Source: Anaerolineae bacterium
GTDB taxonomy: Bacteria; Chloroflexota; Anaerolineae; 4572-78; J111
NCBI GenBank assembly: GCA_023382535.1
Contig: JAHDWA010000002.1
Coordinates: 372,001-436,000 of the forward strand
DNA: 64,000 nucleotides
Direction: 5' to 3'
Position numbers and translations under genes: made by a program. Shown here one piece after another: positions 45,793-54,369 of the stretch (position 1 is its first letter; every line of letters starts with the position of its first letter). Under the pieces are notes generated by a model. The model had not been told where the DNA came from. It did not search any database and saw only the letters and a list, made by a program, of their open reading frames with translations.

Positions 45793-46860
45793 TCAGCCTG
45801 GGGCAAAGGTATGTACTTTGGCCCGGTAGGAGGGCTTGTAGGTTAATATCTCTTGCAAAAGTGACAGAGGCTGAGCCTGCATTAAGGATGGCTCGACGTA
45901 GCACTGCTGGAAGCAACTGACGCAGGAGCGCGGCGGCGGCCCAAATTTGTTGACTGCTATCTTCACTGCTTCCTGCCAGGAGGCGATGCGGGTCAGGTTG
46001 CAGGGGCGCCCGCCGTGCGCAGTCTGGCTGCGCTCGATGGGGCGGCAGGGATAGATCAGGTCGCCGTTGGGCAAAACGCGGGGAACAAGGGTCGGGTAAC
46101 AATTGTAAGGCCGGAAATCGCGGGCCAGTTTGAGATAGGCCAGGCTGCCCAGGATTTTCCAGCCTTGTTTTTTGTAACGGATTACTTTGTCTACAAACGT
46201 GCGGTATTCGTCGGCCACCAACAACTCATAGCGCGGCCAGTTGTTGAAGGATTGGGGCGAAAAAGCAAAGGTGATATTGTGCTCGATACAAAAATCCAGG
46301 ACATTGTTCACGCCGGGCAGAGTTTCCGGGGTGATGACACAATTGGCGATCAGCTCAAAGCCGTAATTGGCTTGATAGCCGGCCATCTCCACAATAGTAC
46401 TGACAATCGTCTGCGCTGCCCGGCTGTCCAGCCCAATCGTTTGACCCCAGCCCACCACGTCCAGCGAGTCCAGGCTGATGACCAGCCGGTCCAGGTAGGG
46501 TAAAAGGCCGGTGTGTTTGGACAGCAGCAGGCCGTTGGTCAGCAAAGTCAGATGTTGAAAGCGGATCTTGGTTTTGACTTGAGTAACCAAATCGTCAATG
46601 TGTGGATAAAGGAGCGGCTCGCCGCCGGTCAAAATCAAGTTAGCGGTGGCTTGCCGTAAAACGGTCAGAACTTGCCCGGCTTCAGCCAACGAGAGAACAC
46701 CTAATTCGGCCAGTTCGTTGTTGGGGCGGCGCGCCCCATAATCTTCGCAGTAGGAACAGTTGAGATTGCAGCGTCCGGTCAAATGAAATACAGCCACCAG
46801 GGGACGTAAGACATGTTGGCCATGGGCCAGACTGATTGTGTTGAGGAGGTAATTAAACAT
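45793..46860 (-). CDS. Radical SAM protein with SPASM-like C-terminus
   Basis: A 355-residue radical SAM enzyme. TGRCNLNCSYC supplies the CxxxCxxC ligands for the SAM-binding [4Fe-4S] cluster; LILTGGEPLLYP follows, and LTLLTNGLLL is family-typical. C-terminal Cys (NCYPT, IYPCRP, RPCN, SCVSCFQQC) look like a SPASM or twitch auxiliary cluster region. Such enzymes modify peptides, sugars or cofactors; the substrate is not evident. The flavoprotein gene follows 67 bp downstream, so the two may act together. Secreted-protein genes lie just upstream on the same strand. Confidence 0.87.
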   Translation of the reverse strand: MFNYLLNTISLAHGQHVLRPLVAVFHLTGRCNLNCSYCEDYGARRPNNELAELGVLSLAEAGQVLTVLRQATANLILTGGEPLLYPHIDDLVTQVKTKIRFQHLTLLTNGLLLSKHTGLLPYLDRLVISLDSLDVVGWGQTIGLDSRAAQTIVSTIVEMAGYQANYGFELIANCVITPETLPGVNNVLDFCIEHNITFAFSPQSFNNWPRYELLVADEYRTFVDKVIRYKKQGWKILGSLAYLKLARDFRPYNCYPTLVPRVLPNGDLIYPCRPIERSQTAHGGRPCNLTRIASWQEAVKIAVNKFGPPPRSCVSCFQQCYVEPSLMQAQPLSLLQEILTYKPSYRAKVHTFAPG

Positions 46861-46959
46861 GCTGCGTTCCCAGGAGATAGTCCTCGCTCTAATTTCAAGC
46901 TGCCGGTTAGTGAGTTAAATTTTAACATAGAATGACCCAGGTTGCTAAGTTGCCCGGGT

Positions 46960-48888
46960 TTATTTCAAAACAAGGGGCAGGTAGGTGCGTGTTCCGCCGA
47001 CGAGCAAATTCATCGTTACGGTCCGAGTGAAACCGCCGCCGCTGGCAGTGGCGGGAATGGCGTACCAGGCGCCGGGTATCAGTTGGCCGGGCGGATGCAG
47101 GTCGTTGACGGTTAAGGTAACCTGGCCGGGCGGAGAGAAAGTGGACGAGGTTGGACTGATATTCAAAAAAGCCGGCGCTGGATTGGCGATGTTCAGGGTA
47201 ACTGGCTTGGTAAAGAGACCGGAACTCTGGACCTTGAGGAGATAGGTGGTCCCGCTGCCCGGATCAATGACGCGGCTGGAGGGGATAGCGTTTAAGGTGA
47301 AACTCTCATCTACAGGCGAGAGGCCGGTCCGCTTGAAGCTGCCCCGCCCTGTGCCCCACAAAACGCGCGCATTGGCTGTGCCCGGCAAATCATAAGCGAC
47401 GACGCCGCTGGAAACCGTTCCGATAACCAGTTCCAGGTCGGCGTCGGTGTCAATATTGGCGATGGTCGGCGCGCCCAGGCCGCCGTTCCAGTCGTCGCCG
47501 CGCGGGGCAGGCAAATTGATGGCGAAGAGTGGATTACCCTGGTAGTCGAGAATATGGAGCTGCCCAATCCGGTTGCCCCCGTTTTGCGGCCAGGAGGTGA
47601 AGATAACTTCGGCATGTCCGTCGCCGGTGTTGTCCAGGTCAACCACAATCGGTTCAGAGGCAAAACGGTAGCCGCTGCCAGACACTTTGTAGGGCCAACT
47701 GCCGTGTTCGGTTTTATCCAGCCAGTAGGCATGCAGCCGGCCATCGTAAGAGGGATAAAGAATTTCTTTGCGGCCATCGCCGTCCAGATCAGCCACAACG
47801 GCGTTGGTCACACTGTTCTGGATAACATTATAATCCTGGGAGAGGGGGCCGCTGCCGGGTTCGGCGGCGGGGATGACCGTCCAATCGAAGCCGCTGCCGC
47901 TCCAGCGTGTCCGGTCGAGCTTGAGAATCCATGGCAAGTGGTACATATCGCCGTCCGGGTCGCCCGCAGCGCAGTTGTAAACATCGCCGACGACAACGAT
48001 TTCCAGGCTGCCGTTCCCATCCACATCGGCAATAGCCGGGGCGCTGTTAGCAAAGTTAGGCCGGTGCTCCGTACCGCAGTTGGCATAGCCTCGCAAATCG
48101 GCCGCTTGATCCACGTGCACACCAACCTGGCTCCAGACGGCGCGCGGGCTGTAGATCGAGCTGACCGGCAGTTGGTTGCCGTTGCGATCCAGCGCCGTAA
48201 TGTAGTGGGTATCGGTGGGGCCGATGATCTCCTTGAAGCCGTCGTTGTTGAGATCGGCCACGGTGACATTCTCGTTGTACATACCCCAGCCATAGCCCAA
48301 TTCGCCATCTCGCCGGGCAGGCCAGCCGGAACGGACCGAACCGTTAGACTCCAAGACGCTGAGTTGTTTGGTGTTACCTCCGCTGGCCCGGCCTACGATG
48401 ACTTCCAACTGGCCGTCGGTTTCCAAATCTTCCACAGCCAGGGTGCGGACTTCGCCGCTGCCAAAGATGGGGGTACGAGTCCACTCCACCCCGCCAGCCT
48501 GGTTGTAAACCGTTACCTGATCGCCGCTCCGCCCGACGATAATCTCCAGGTCGCCGTCGCCGGTCAAATCGGCCAGACCAATGCCGGGCCAGACCCGATT
48601 CCCGTTGGAGGTGCGCCATTGCAGAGCACCACTCAAGCCATCCAGAGCCACTACATCGTACGAACCCCAGATGACTTCGGCCTGCGGGTCGGTATCGAGA
48701 TTGGCGACGGCGGGCGAAGCATACCAGCCAGTCTGGCACCACGAGTTGAAACAGCCGCCATAGGCCCACTTGAGCACTGGCGCAGCGACAGCATTGAGCG
48801 GCTTGGCCTGGGTTGGGGTAGAGAGTTGCGCCAGTAAGAGGAAGAGGATCAATCCGACAGCATAGAAGAGGCGGGTTTTTACCTTCAT
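46960..48888 (-). CDS. Secreted FG-GAP/VCBS beta-propeller protein
   Basis: A 642-residue exported protein. The signal peptide ends around TQAKP. About eight FG-GAP-type repeats with Ca-binding loops follow: DLTGDGDLEIIVG, DLETDGQLEVIVG, DLNNDGFKEIIG, DVDGNGSLEIVVV, DLDGDGRKEILY, DLDNTGDGHAEVIF and NIDTDADLELVIG. They should fold as a beta-propeller. The last 110 residues are a beta-rich module ending GGGFTRTVTMNLLVGG and then YLPLVLK at the C-terminus, homologous to the end of the next gene's product. GGAG precedes the ATG; 33 bp from the upstream gene. Probably adhesive or binding. Confidence 0.88.
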   Translation of the reverse strand: MKVKTRLFYAVGLILFLLLAQLSTPTQAKPLNAVAAPVLKWAYGGCFNSWCQTGWYASPAVANLDTDPQAEVIWGSYDVVALDGLSGALQWRTSNGNRVWPGIGLADLTGDGDLEIIVGRSGDQVTVYNQAGGVEWTRTPIFGSGEVRTLAVEDLETDGQLEVIVGRASGGNTKQLSVLESNGSVRSGWPARRDGELGYGWGMYNENVTVADLNNDGFKEIIGPTDTHYITALDRNGNQLPVSSIYSPRAVWSQVGVHVDQAADLRGYANCGTEHRPNFANSAPAIADVDGNGSLEIVVVGDVYNCAAGDPDGDMYHLPWILKLDRTRWSGSGFDWTVIPAAEPGSGPLSQDYNVIQNSVTNAVVADLDGDGRKEILYPSYDGRLHAYWLDKTEHGSWPYKVSGSGYRFASEPIVVDLDNTGDGHAEVIFTSWPQNGGNRIGQLHILDYQGNPLFAINLPAPRGDDWNGGLGAPTIANIDTDADLELVIGTVSSGVVAYDLPGTANARVLWGTGRGSFKRTGLSPVDESFTLNAIPSSRVIDPGSGTTYLLKVQSSGLFTKPVTLNIANPAPAFLNISPTSSTFSPPGQVTLTVNDLHPPGQLIPGAWYAIPATASGGGFTRTVTMNLLVGGTRTYLPLVLK

Positions 48889-48921
48889 GATAGTTTCTCC
48901 TGGAGAAGATAGGGATGTCGT

Positions 48922-50244
48922 TTACTTCAAAATGAGGGGCAAATAGGTCTGCGTTCCACCGACCAGCAGGCTAACCGTCGCTGTCCGAGTGAAGCCACCG
49001 CCAGCTCCCGTGATCGTGAGGTTGTGCAACACCGGCGGAGTCAGCGGACCACTGGGGTGGGTATCGGTTAAAATAAGTGTAACCAGGCCAGAAGGAGTCA
49101 GGCTGCCGGGTAATAAACTTAGCTGGAGGTTGGGCGGAGAACTATTGGGAGTCAATATGACAGTGGAGGTGAAATTGCTGGCAATCTTGGTCAGATTCAA
49201 TTGATAGGTAGCGCTCTCACTCGCATCAACAGCCTGGAATGAGGGTGTAGCGTGGAGACTAAAACCTTGCACTTGCCCGGAGTTGGGGCTGACCATTAAC
49301 GAGGAGACATCCACTGCCTCAAAATCGGAGCCGATCACATCATCCAATTCGTGCAGTACGTCGTTGTCCCAGTTCTCGTTGGGCGCGCCGGAAATGTACC
49401 AGGCCGAGCCGTTATCGGCCAGGATCATGCCGTATTTTTTGAGGGCGCGGAGAATTACCTGAGCATGGGGCGAATAGCCAGAAACATCAAAATTGGCCCG
49501 CAGCCGAAACCGCTGGCCCATCGGGGGGTACTGCAAGCCGGTCAAACTGGAAGCATCGTGACGGGCGGGCCAGACGTGAGCCTTGCGGGTTCGCGGAACG
49601 GTAAAACGCAGGGCGTGATTGATTTCCCCGGCAGCCACTTCTTCATAGCGCACCAGGCCGGGCAAAATGGGCAGGCCAGCGGCATCGGCGGACGTCCAGG
49701 TATCGGGCCGGAGGGGAGCATTGGCATTTAGATCATACTTAGCGGCTGACTCGGCGTCCCAGCTACCATCACCGTTGACAAATGCGCGATAAAGTTCATA
49801 CAGTTTGCATTCACCTTGCCGGACAACCAGTACGTGCCGGTCGCCATCAGTATTAGGCGCGCCTTCTACCGGAGCATCGGCGGGAATTGGATAAGGGCCG
49901 GGGTCGCTTTCGTCATCATAGGGAGAGATGTTAATGGTGACAGAAATTTGATTACTGGGCACGACAACAAACGGAATCCCAATGGGCGCACCATCCCATA
50001 GACCGGAGCCAAAATCGGCGTGGACCTGCCGGGTAGGGCCAATGGTGTTGATGTAAGCAGCGGAGTTTGGATCAACCGGGAGGTGGTCAACCGGGGTATT
50101 CCAAATATTGTCGGCAGGCAAAACAGGGCAGCCGCCCAGGGTGGGGGGCGATTGAGCCTGCAGCGGCTCGTCTGCCAGCACGACAGGGGGAACAAGAAAC
50201 CGGATGTAAATAGCCAACAGGACCAGGCAAAGGCGAGAAGTCAC
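48922..50244 (-). CDS. Secreted protein with shared C-terminal YLPLILK module
   Basis: A 440-residue exported protein. The signal peptide ends near VVLADEP. A domain of about 290 residues (CPVLPADNIWNTPVDHLPVDPNSAA... to HELDDVIGSDFEAVDVSSL) recurs in bacterial exported proteins in my recollection, without a name. Several His, Asp and Trp residues (RQVHADFG, RKAHVWPARHDAS) suggest a possible enzyme, unproven. The final 110 residues match the module of the protein at 46960 and end GGGFTRTATVSLLVGG then YLPLILK. The start is GTG with AGGAGG five bases upstream. Same operon as the FG-GAP gene. Confidence 0.8.
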   Translation of the reverse strand: MTSRLCLVLLAIYIRFLVPPVVLADEPLQAQSPPTLGGCPVLPADNIWNTPVDHLPVDPNSAAYINTIGPTRQVHADFGSGLWDGAPIGIPFVVVPSNQISVTINISPYDDESDPGPYPIPADAPVEGAPNTDGDRHVLVVRQGECKLYELYRAFVNGDGSWDAESAAKYDLNANAPLRPDTWTSADAAGLPILPGLVRYEEVAAGEINHALRFTVPRTRKAHVWPARHDASSLTGLQYPPMGQRFRLRANFDVSGYSPHAQVILRALKKYGMILADNGSAWYISGAPNENWDNDVLHELDDVIGSDFEAVDVSSLMVSPNSGQVQGFSLHATPSFQAVDASESATYQLNLTKIASNFTSTVILTPNSSPPNLQLSLLPGSLTPSGLVTLILTDTHPSGPLTPPVLHNLTITGAGGGFTRTATVSLLVGGTQTYLPLILK

Positions 50245-50287
50245 AGGTGCCTCCTAAAGGGTATTTCGTGTAAAAATAGTTTATTAT

Positions 50288-50398
50288 TTAAGGGCCGGCG
50301 GCCCTGGCATCGAACGGATAGGGAAGGGCGGCGACTTCTGCCATTATCAGCGGCAGGATTAAAGCAGAGACGAGTTTGAAGAGCTTATACTTTGTCAA
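50288..50398 (-). CDS. Small secreted-peptide-like ORF (36 aa)
   Basis: A TTG-initiated ORF of 36 codons with an excellent GGAGG six bases upstream. It encodes a basic start (TKYKLFK), a hydrophobic core (LVSALILPLIMA), and a short tail ending FDARAAGP, looking like a signal peptide with a possible cleavage site after ARA. It ends 43 bp before the secreted-protein gene and may share its mRNA. It could be a small exported peptide, a leader peptide, or the remnant of a longer exported protein. No homologue is known to me. Confidence 0.5.
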   Translation of the reverse strand: MTKYKLFKLVSALILPLIMAEVAALPYPFDARAAGP

Positions 50399-50519
50399 AG
50401 CGGCCTCCTTTTGTGGTAGAGTGACTTAGAAGAAACGCCCGGCACTAAGGAGTCCGCTCAACCCGACAAAAGGATACGGCCTATGCTGTTTTCCGAAGGG
50501 TGATCAGTAAGGGCGAGGG

Positions 50520-51218
50520 TTACAGTAAATTATTCTCACGGGCAAAAATGGCGGCTTGGGTGCGGTCGCGCAGCCCCAACCGGCTGAGGATATTGGAGAC
50601 GTGATTTTTAACGGTACCTTCGCTAACTACCAATTCCTCGGCGATTTCACGGTTGGTAGCTCCGGTGGCGATCAGTTGCAGCACTTCCACTTCCCGCCCG
50701 GTTAAATCAAATTGAGCCGCTACGGCCTGCGCTGAAGCATCTTTTGAGACAGGGGCGGGCGTAACAGGGGTGGATTTGGCTTGCTTGTTCAGCACGCCGA
50801 CCAGTTTGCCGGCGATGGAGGGTTCAAGCTGGTAAATCCCCCGGTGGGCCAGTTGGACGGCATGAGCCAAATCCTGGGCGGGAATATCTTTGAGCAGGTA
50901 GCCGCTGGCTCCGACAAGAAGGGCTTTGATAATATCTTCCTCGTCGTCAAAGGTGGTCAGCATGAGAACCTGGCAGGCAGGCAACTGCCGGCGGATCTCC
51001 TCCGTGGCAGTGATACCGTTCATCACCGGCATGCGCACGTCCATGAGAATCACGTCCGGGACTAAGGCTATCGCTCGCTCAATCGCTTCCTGCCCATTCG
51101 CCGCCGTACCAATCACCTCGATGCCCTCTTGAATGCTCAACAGGGAAGAAATGCCTTCACGCATAAGCTGCTGGTCGTCAACGACCAGAACCTTTACCGC
51201 TGTTTGTTGTTTGCTCAT
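50520..51218 (-). CDS. NarL/LuxR-type response regulator
   Basis: A 232-residue response regulator: REC (7-125, DDQQL, phospho-acceptor Asp in ILMDVRMPVMNG, Thr in MLTTF, Lys in LLKD) and a C-terminal LuxR-type helix-turn-helix (LTGREVEVLQLIATGATNREIAEEL, seen in two adjoining stretches, then VSEGTVKNHVSNILSRLGL). A linker of about 35 residues separates them. It follows its kinase by 3 bp. The pair is divergent from the MacAB-type cassette and probably controls it. Confidence 0.94.
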   Translation of the reverse strand: MSKQQTAVKVLVVDDQQLMREGISSLLSIQEGIEVIGTAANGQEAIERAIALVPDVILMDVRMPVMNGITATEEIRRQLPACQVLMLTTFDDEEDIIKALLVGASGYLLKDIPAQDLAHAVQLAHRGIYQLEPSIAGKLVGVLNKQAKSTPVTPAPVSKDASAQAVAAQFDLTGREVEVLQLIATGATNREIAEELVVSEGTVKNHVSNILSRLGLRDRTQAAIFARENNLL

Positions 51219-51221
51219 CGC

Positions 51222-52502
51222 TTATCCTTCCAGTAAGGCCAACGGATTTTTGGGCACCGTGACCAGAAGCGATGTGCCATGATGGGGCGAGCTTTCCACC
51301 TTAAAGGAACCGCGCACCAGCTCCAGCCGTTCCCGGATACCCTGCAAGCCATAGTGACTTTCCTGTTTCGATTCAACCAAAGTGGCCGGGTCAAAGCCCT
51401 GGCCGTCATCGGTAATTACCAGGCTGGCCTGCTGGTCTTCAAGCCGGATGTGGACGGTGACGTGGCTGGCCTGGGCGTGCTTTTGGATATTGGTCAAACC
51501 TTCCTGGGCGGCGCGATAGAGGGTTTGCAGGGATTGCCTGGAAAAGTCTGTCTCATCCCCTTCGATCTGCAAATCAACGGCCATCTGGCTGCTTTGCAGG
51601 TGGGCTACAAGTCCGGTCAGGGCTTGGGCCAGGGAGAATTTTTCGGGGGTACTGCGCAGCGTGCCCACCGAACGGCGGATATCTTTTAAGGCTTCACTGG
51701 CTAAATGCTTGGCATCTTTCAGGGCCTGGTCTGCAGCTTCGGCATCCCGCGCCTTAAAGGCCATCGCTTTTTCCAACTGCACGTTGATGACGGTCATATA
51801 ATGGCCCAGGCTGTCGTGGATTTCACGGGCCAGCCGGTTTCGTTCTTCGGTGGTCGCCAGATCGGCCACTTGTTCGGCATAATTTTGTAATTGGCGGTGC
51901 GATACTTCCAGTTCGCGGAGCAACTGTTCAGCCTGGAGCCGGCTGGTTCGTTCCTGCCGGATGAGATAAGCAATCGAAGCGATAAAGGCCAGGGTCAGGA
52001 AAAATGTTAGGTCAAAGATGCGGGGGCCGGGTGGCGGTGGGGGAGCGGTTCGCGCCGCTCTCTCGGCGGCCTCGACCACATCGCGCCAGCGTCCCATCAA
52101 ATACAGGGTCCAAATCATCCCGGAGAAACCATAACTGCTGCCAGCCAGCAAGAAGAAACTGAAGGGGACCACAAGTAAAAAAATACTGGGGTAAGCAAAA
52201 CCCAGCCCGTCGCTCAAACTGGCGGCAGCGATGATGGCCATACGTCCGACCAACAGAGCCAGGGTGGCAGGCCACGGTAATTGTTCGCCCAGGTAGCGGT
52301 ATTCCAGCCGGTCAATGACAATCAGAACGACAATGGCGGCGGTCATCACTGCGCCGCCCAGCCAGGGGTTGATCTCCGTATAAAGACCGGAAAAGCCCAT
52401 GTAGCTGTAAACGATCAAAACCCCGGCGTAAAAAATGGCAGCCAGCCCGTCAATCGGGCGAGGCATCAGCCACTGCTTCCAGGTTGAAAGTTTCTCCGTC
52501 AT
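51222..52502 (-). CDS. NarL-family sensor histidine kinase (HisKA_3)
   Basis: A 426-residue membrane kinase. About five or six hydrophobic segments occupy residues 18-195, with no sizeable extracellular domain, as in intramembrane-sensing DesK/LiaS-like kinases. HisKA_3 has TTEERNRLAREIHDSLGHYM with the phospho-acceptor His; the HATPase has QEGLTNIQKHAQA, DDGQGFDP and HYGLQGIRERLELV. Such kinases often sense membrane or cell-wall stress or transporter state. A near-consensus promoter lies just upstream. The adjacent response regulator is its partner. Confidence 0.93.
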   Translation of the reverse strand: MTEKLSTWKQWLMPRPIDGLAAIFYAGVLIVYSYMGFSGLYTEINPWLGGAVMTAAIVVLIVIDRLEYRYLGEQLPWPATLALLVGRMAIIAAASLSDGLGFAYPSIFLLVVPFSFFLLAGSSYGFSGMIWTLYLMGRWRDVVEAAERAARTAPPPPPGPRIFDLTFFLTLAFIASIAYLIRQERTSRLQAEQLLRELEVSHRQLQNYAEQVADLATTEERNRLAREIHDSLGHYMTVINVQLEKAMAFKARDAEAADQALKDAKHLASEALKDIRRSVGTLRSTPEKFSLAQALTGLVAHLQSSQMAVDLQIEGDETDFSRQSLQTLYRAAQEGLTNIQKHAQASHVTVHIRLEDQQASLVITDDGQGFDPATLVESKQESHYGLQGIRERLELVRGSFKVESSPHHGTSLLVTVPKNPLALLEG

Positions 52503-52529
52503 GGTTGTTACTTCTTTCTATATAACCTC

Positions 52530-52558
52530 AGTATAGCATTAAACCAAAGCCGAATCAA
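52530..52558 (-). promoter_or_regulatory. Promoter of the kinase-regulator operon
   Basis: On the minus strand TTGATT, 17 bases, TATACT preceded by TGC (extended -10). The start site would be near 52523, about 20 nt before the kinase ATG. Confidence 0.75.
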
Positions 52559-52757
52559 TGTGCCACAGGATACAACCCCATTAGCCACAAGTCACCTGAC
52601 TTCTGGCTAATTCTTTTGACTAAAGAGTTGACCTTTGGCTGGACCAAGATAGCTCCTTTCACACGTGTGGTTAAGCCGAAAATCCGTTACACTGAGATGG
52701 AAATAAACAGTGGTAAGGGAGTGTTCACAAGCCTGTGGCACGCCACCAATTAGAAAA

Positions 52758-52826
52758 GGTAGCAGGGTAGCAAGGTAGCAAGGGTATTTTATTTCCTTGT
52801 CTACTGTCTACCATCTACCGTCTATA
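52758..52826. repeat. Facing 8-bp and 7-bp repeat arrays before efflux cassette
   Basis: The left arm has GGTAGCAG / GGTAGCAA octamers. The right arm has heptamers TACTGTC / TACCATC / TACCGTC. They lie either side of an A/T-rich centre, immediately before the membrane-fusion gene's ribosome binding site. Confidence 0.7.
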
Positions 52827-52845
52827 CTTTCTGAGGAGTTTTGTG

Positions 52846-54237
52846 ATGAAACGTATTCTGGTTAGTTTGTTAATTTTGATCGCTCTAATTGGAGGCGGGC
52901 TGGCCGGTTATCAATATCTGGCCCAGGCCCAGACCAGCGGGGCGAGCGAAAATTCTAGTATCGAAACGGTGAAAGTTGGACGTGACACCTTGAAAAAGAC
53001 CGTCAGCGCTTCAGGCAGCATCGAACCGCTGGCCGAAGTGGAAATGAAATTTGAAACGGGCGGGATGGTTAAAGAAGTCCTGGTCAGAGAGGGCCAGACC
53101 ATTACCACCGGAATCGTTTTGGCCCGGCTGGATACCAGCGACCTGGAGTTACAGGTCCGCAGCGCCGAAATTGACCTGGCCCAGGCCAAAGCCAACCTAC
53201 AAAAGCTTTATGAGCCGGAATTAGCCGAAAAAGTGGCTGCAGCCCAGGCCAAAGTTGAGAGCGCCCGGCTCGCCCTGGCCGACTTGCAGGATGGGCCTGA
53301 TCCTGACGAAGTGACCAAGGCCGAGGCGGCCCTGAAGCAAACCGAAATCACGCTTAAAGAAGCGCAGTGGGCATATGATCAGGTGGCCTATCGCGGCGAT
53401 GTCGGGGCCATGCCCCAGGCCAATGAGCTGCAAGATGCCACCCTGGCTTACGAGTCCGCCCAGGCCGACTACAACCAGGCGGTTAAAGAAGCGACCCCGG
53501 CGGAGCTGGCCTCGGCCCGCTCGACCCTGGCCGATGCTCAATCGAGCCTGGCTGAACTGCTCCAGGAACCGAGCGCGGCTGATATTGCGGCGCAGCAGGC
53601 CAGTGTGGATAAAGCCCAGTTGGCCCTGGAGGAGGCCCAGTCTAACCTGAATAATGCCGAATTGGTGGCGCCTACAGATGGGGTAGTGTTAACAGTCAAC
53701 ATCGAGCCGGGGGAGCGAGTGCTGGACGATGCCACCGAAGCGGCGTTGACCATTGCTGATACTTCAACCTACCTGCTTAAAATGGAAGTAGACGAATTGG
53801 ATATTGGTCAGGTGCGCCAGGGGCAGAAAGCCGCGGTTACGCTCGATGCTTTTTCCGGCCAATCGTTTGTAGGCGCGGTCACCGATATTTCGCCGAGTCC
53901 GGCTTCGAGCGGCTCGGATACGATTGTTACCTATAAGGTCACGATTACCCTGGAAACCGGGGGCCAGAGCCTGGGTTTTTTATCCGGGATGACGGCCAAT
54001 GCTATCATCGAAACCCAGCAATTAAAGGATGTGCTGGTCGCGCCGACTCTGGCTATTCAAACAGAACAAGTAGATGGCCAAACCGTGACTTATGTGGAGA
54101 AATTGGACGGGCAAGGCAATGTGACCCGGGTAGAAGTGGAACTGGGGCTGCGCAGTGGTTCGGTTACTCAGGTGATCGCCGGGTTAGAAGAAGGCGACAA
54201 GGTCATCATCCGGCAGCAGGCAGAGACGAAACTGTAA
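52846..54237 (+). CDS. MacA/HlyD-type membrane fusion protein
   Basis: A 463-residue periplasmic-adaptor-type protein. It has an N-terminal membrane anchor (about 4-24), a barrel-sandwich half (EVEMKFETGGMVKEVLVREG), a long Ala-rich coiled-coil hairpin (about 100-265), the second lipoyl half (LVAPTDGVVLTVNIEPGE), a beta-barrel and a membrane-proximal domain. ATG at 52846 is preferred over GTG one codon earlier, with GAGGAG seven bases upstream. It is the first gene of an efflux cassette with an ATPase and FtsX-like permease. The hairpin is about 80 residues per arm. Substrate unknown. Confidence 0.9.
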   Translation: MKRILVSLLILIALIGGGLAGYQYLAQAQTSGASENSSIETVKVGRDTLKKTVSASGSIEPLAEVEMKFETGGMVKEVLVREGQTITTGIVLARLDTSDLELQVRSAEIDLAQAKANLQKLYEPELAEKVAAAQAKVESARLALADLQDGPDPDEVTKAEAALKQTEITLKEAQWAYDQVAYRGDVGAMPQANELQDATLAYESAQADYNQAVKEATPAELASARSTLADAQSSLAELLQEPSAADIAAQQASVDKAQLALEEAQSNLNNAELVAPTDGVVLTVNIEPGERVLDDATEAALTIADTSTYLLKMEVDELDIGQVRQGQKAAVTLDAFSGQSFVGAVTDISPSPASSGSDTIVTYKVTITLETGGQSLGFLSGMTANAIIETQQLKDVLVAPTLAIQTEQVDGQTVTYVEKLDGQGNVTRVEVELGLRSGSVTQVIAGLEEGDKVIIRQQAETKL

Positions 54238-54240
54238 GAG

Positions 54241-54351
54241 GGAGTAGGAAGATGGTAGATAGTGGATGGAAGATAGTAGATAGAATTTTGAACTATTTGA
54301 AGCGGCAAAGGGGGCTACTACGGCGGTCGGCGGTCAATGGTTGGCCGTCAG
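54241..54351. repeat. Two heptad arrays between adaptor and ATPase genes
   Basis: 54241-54289 holds purine-rich heptamers (GAAGATG, GTAGATA, GTGGATG). 54324-54351 holds a different set (CGGTCGG, CGGTCAA, CCGTCAG). The second set recurs inside the lipoprotein gene at 57113-57168. Confidence 0.7.
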
Positions 54352-54369
54352 TGGGGAGGGAAGGTTAAG

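Larger units (their letters stand above)
52503..52845. other. Divergent control region between kinase and efflux genes
   Basis: 343 bp without a gene. It contains the leftward kinase promoter (52530-52558), two TTGAC elements near 52616 and 52629, a perfect 10-bp palindrome CACACGTGTG (52660-52669) that could be an operator, and heptad arrays (52758-52826) reaching the membrane-fusion gene. No clear rightward promoter was found, though TATACT occurs at 52823-52828. Confidence 0.55.

Noticed and set aside
47554..48837. 427-codon ORF opposite the FG-GAP gene
   Set aside because: The sense strand encodes obvious Ca-loop repeats; the antisense frame only mirrors their periodic codons.
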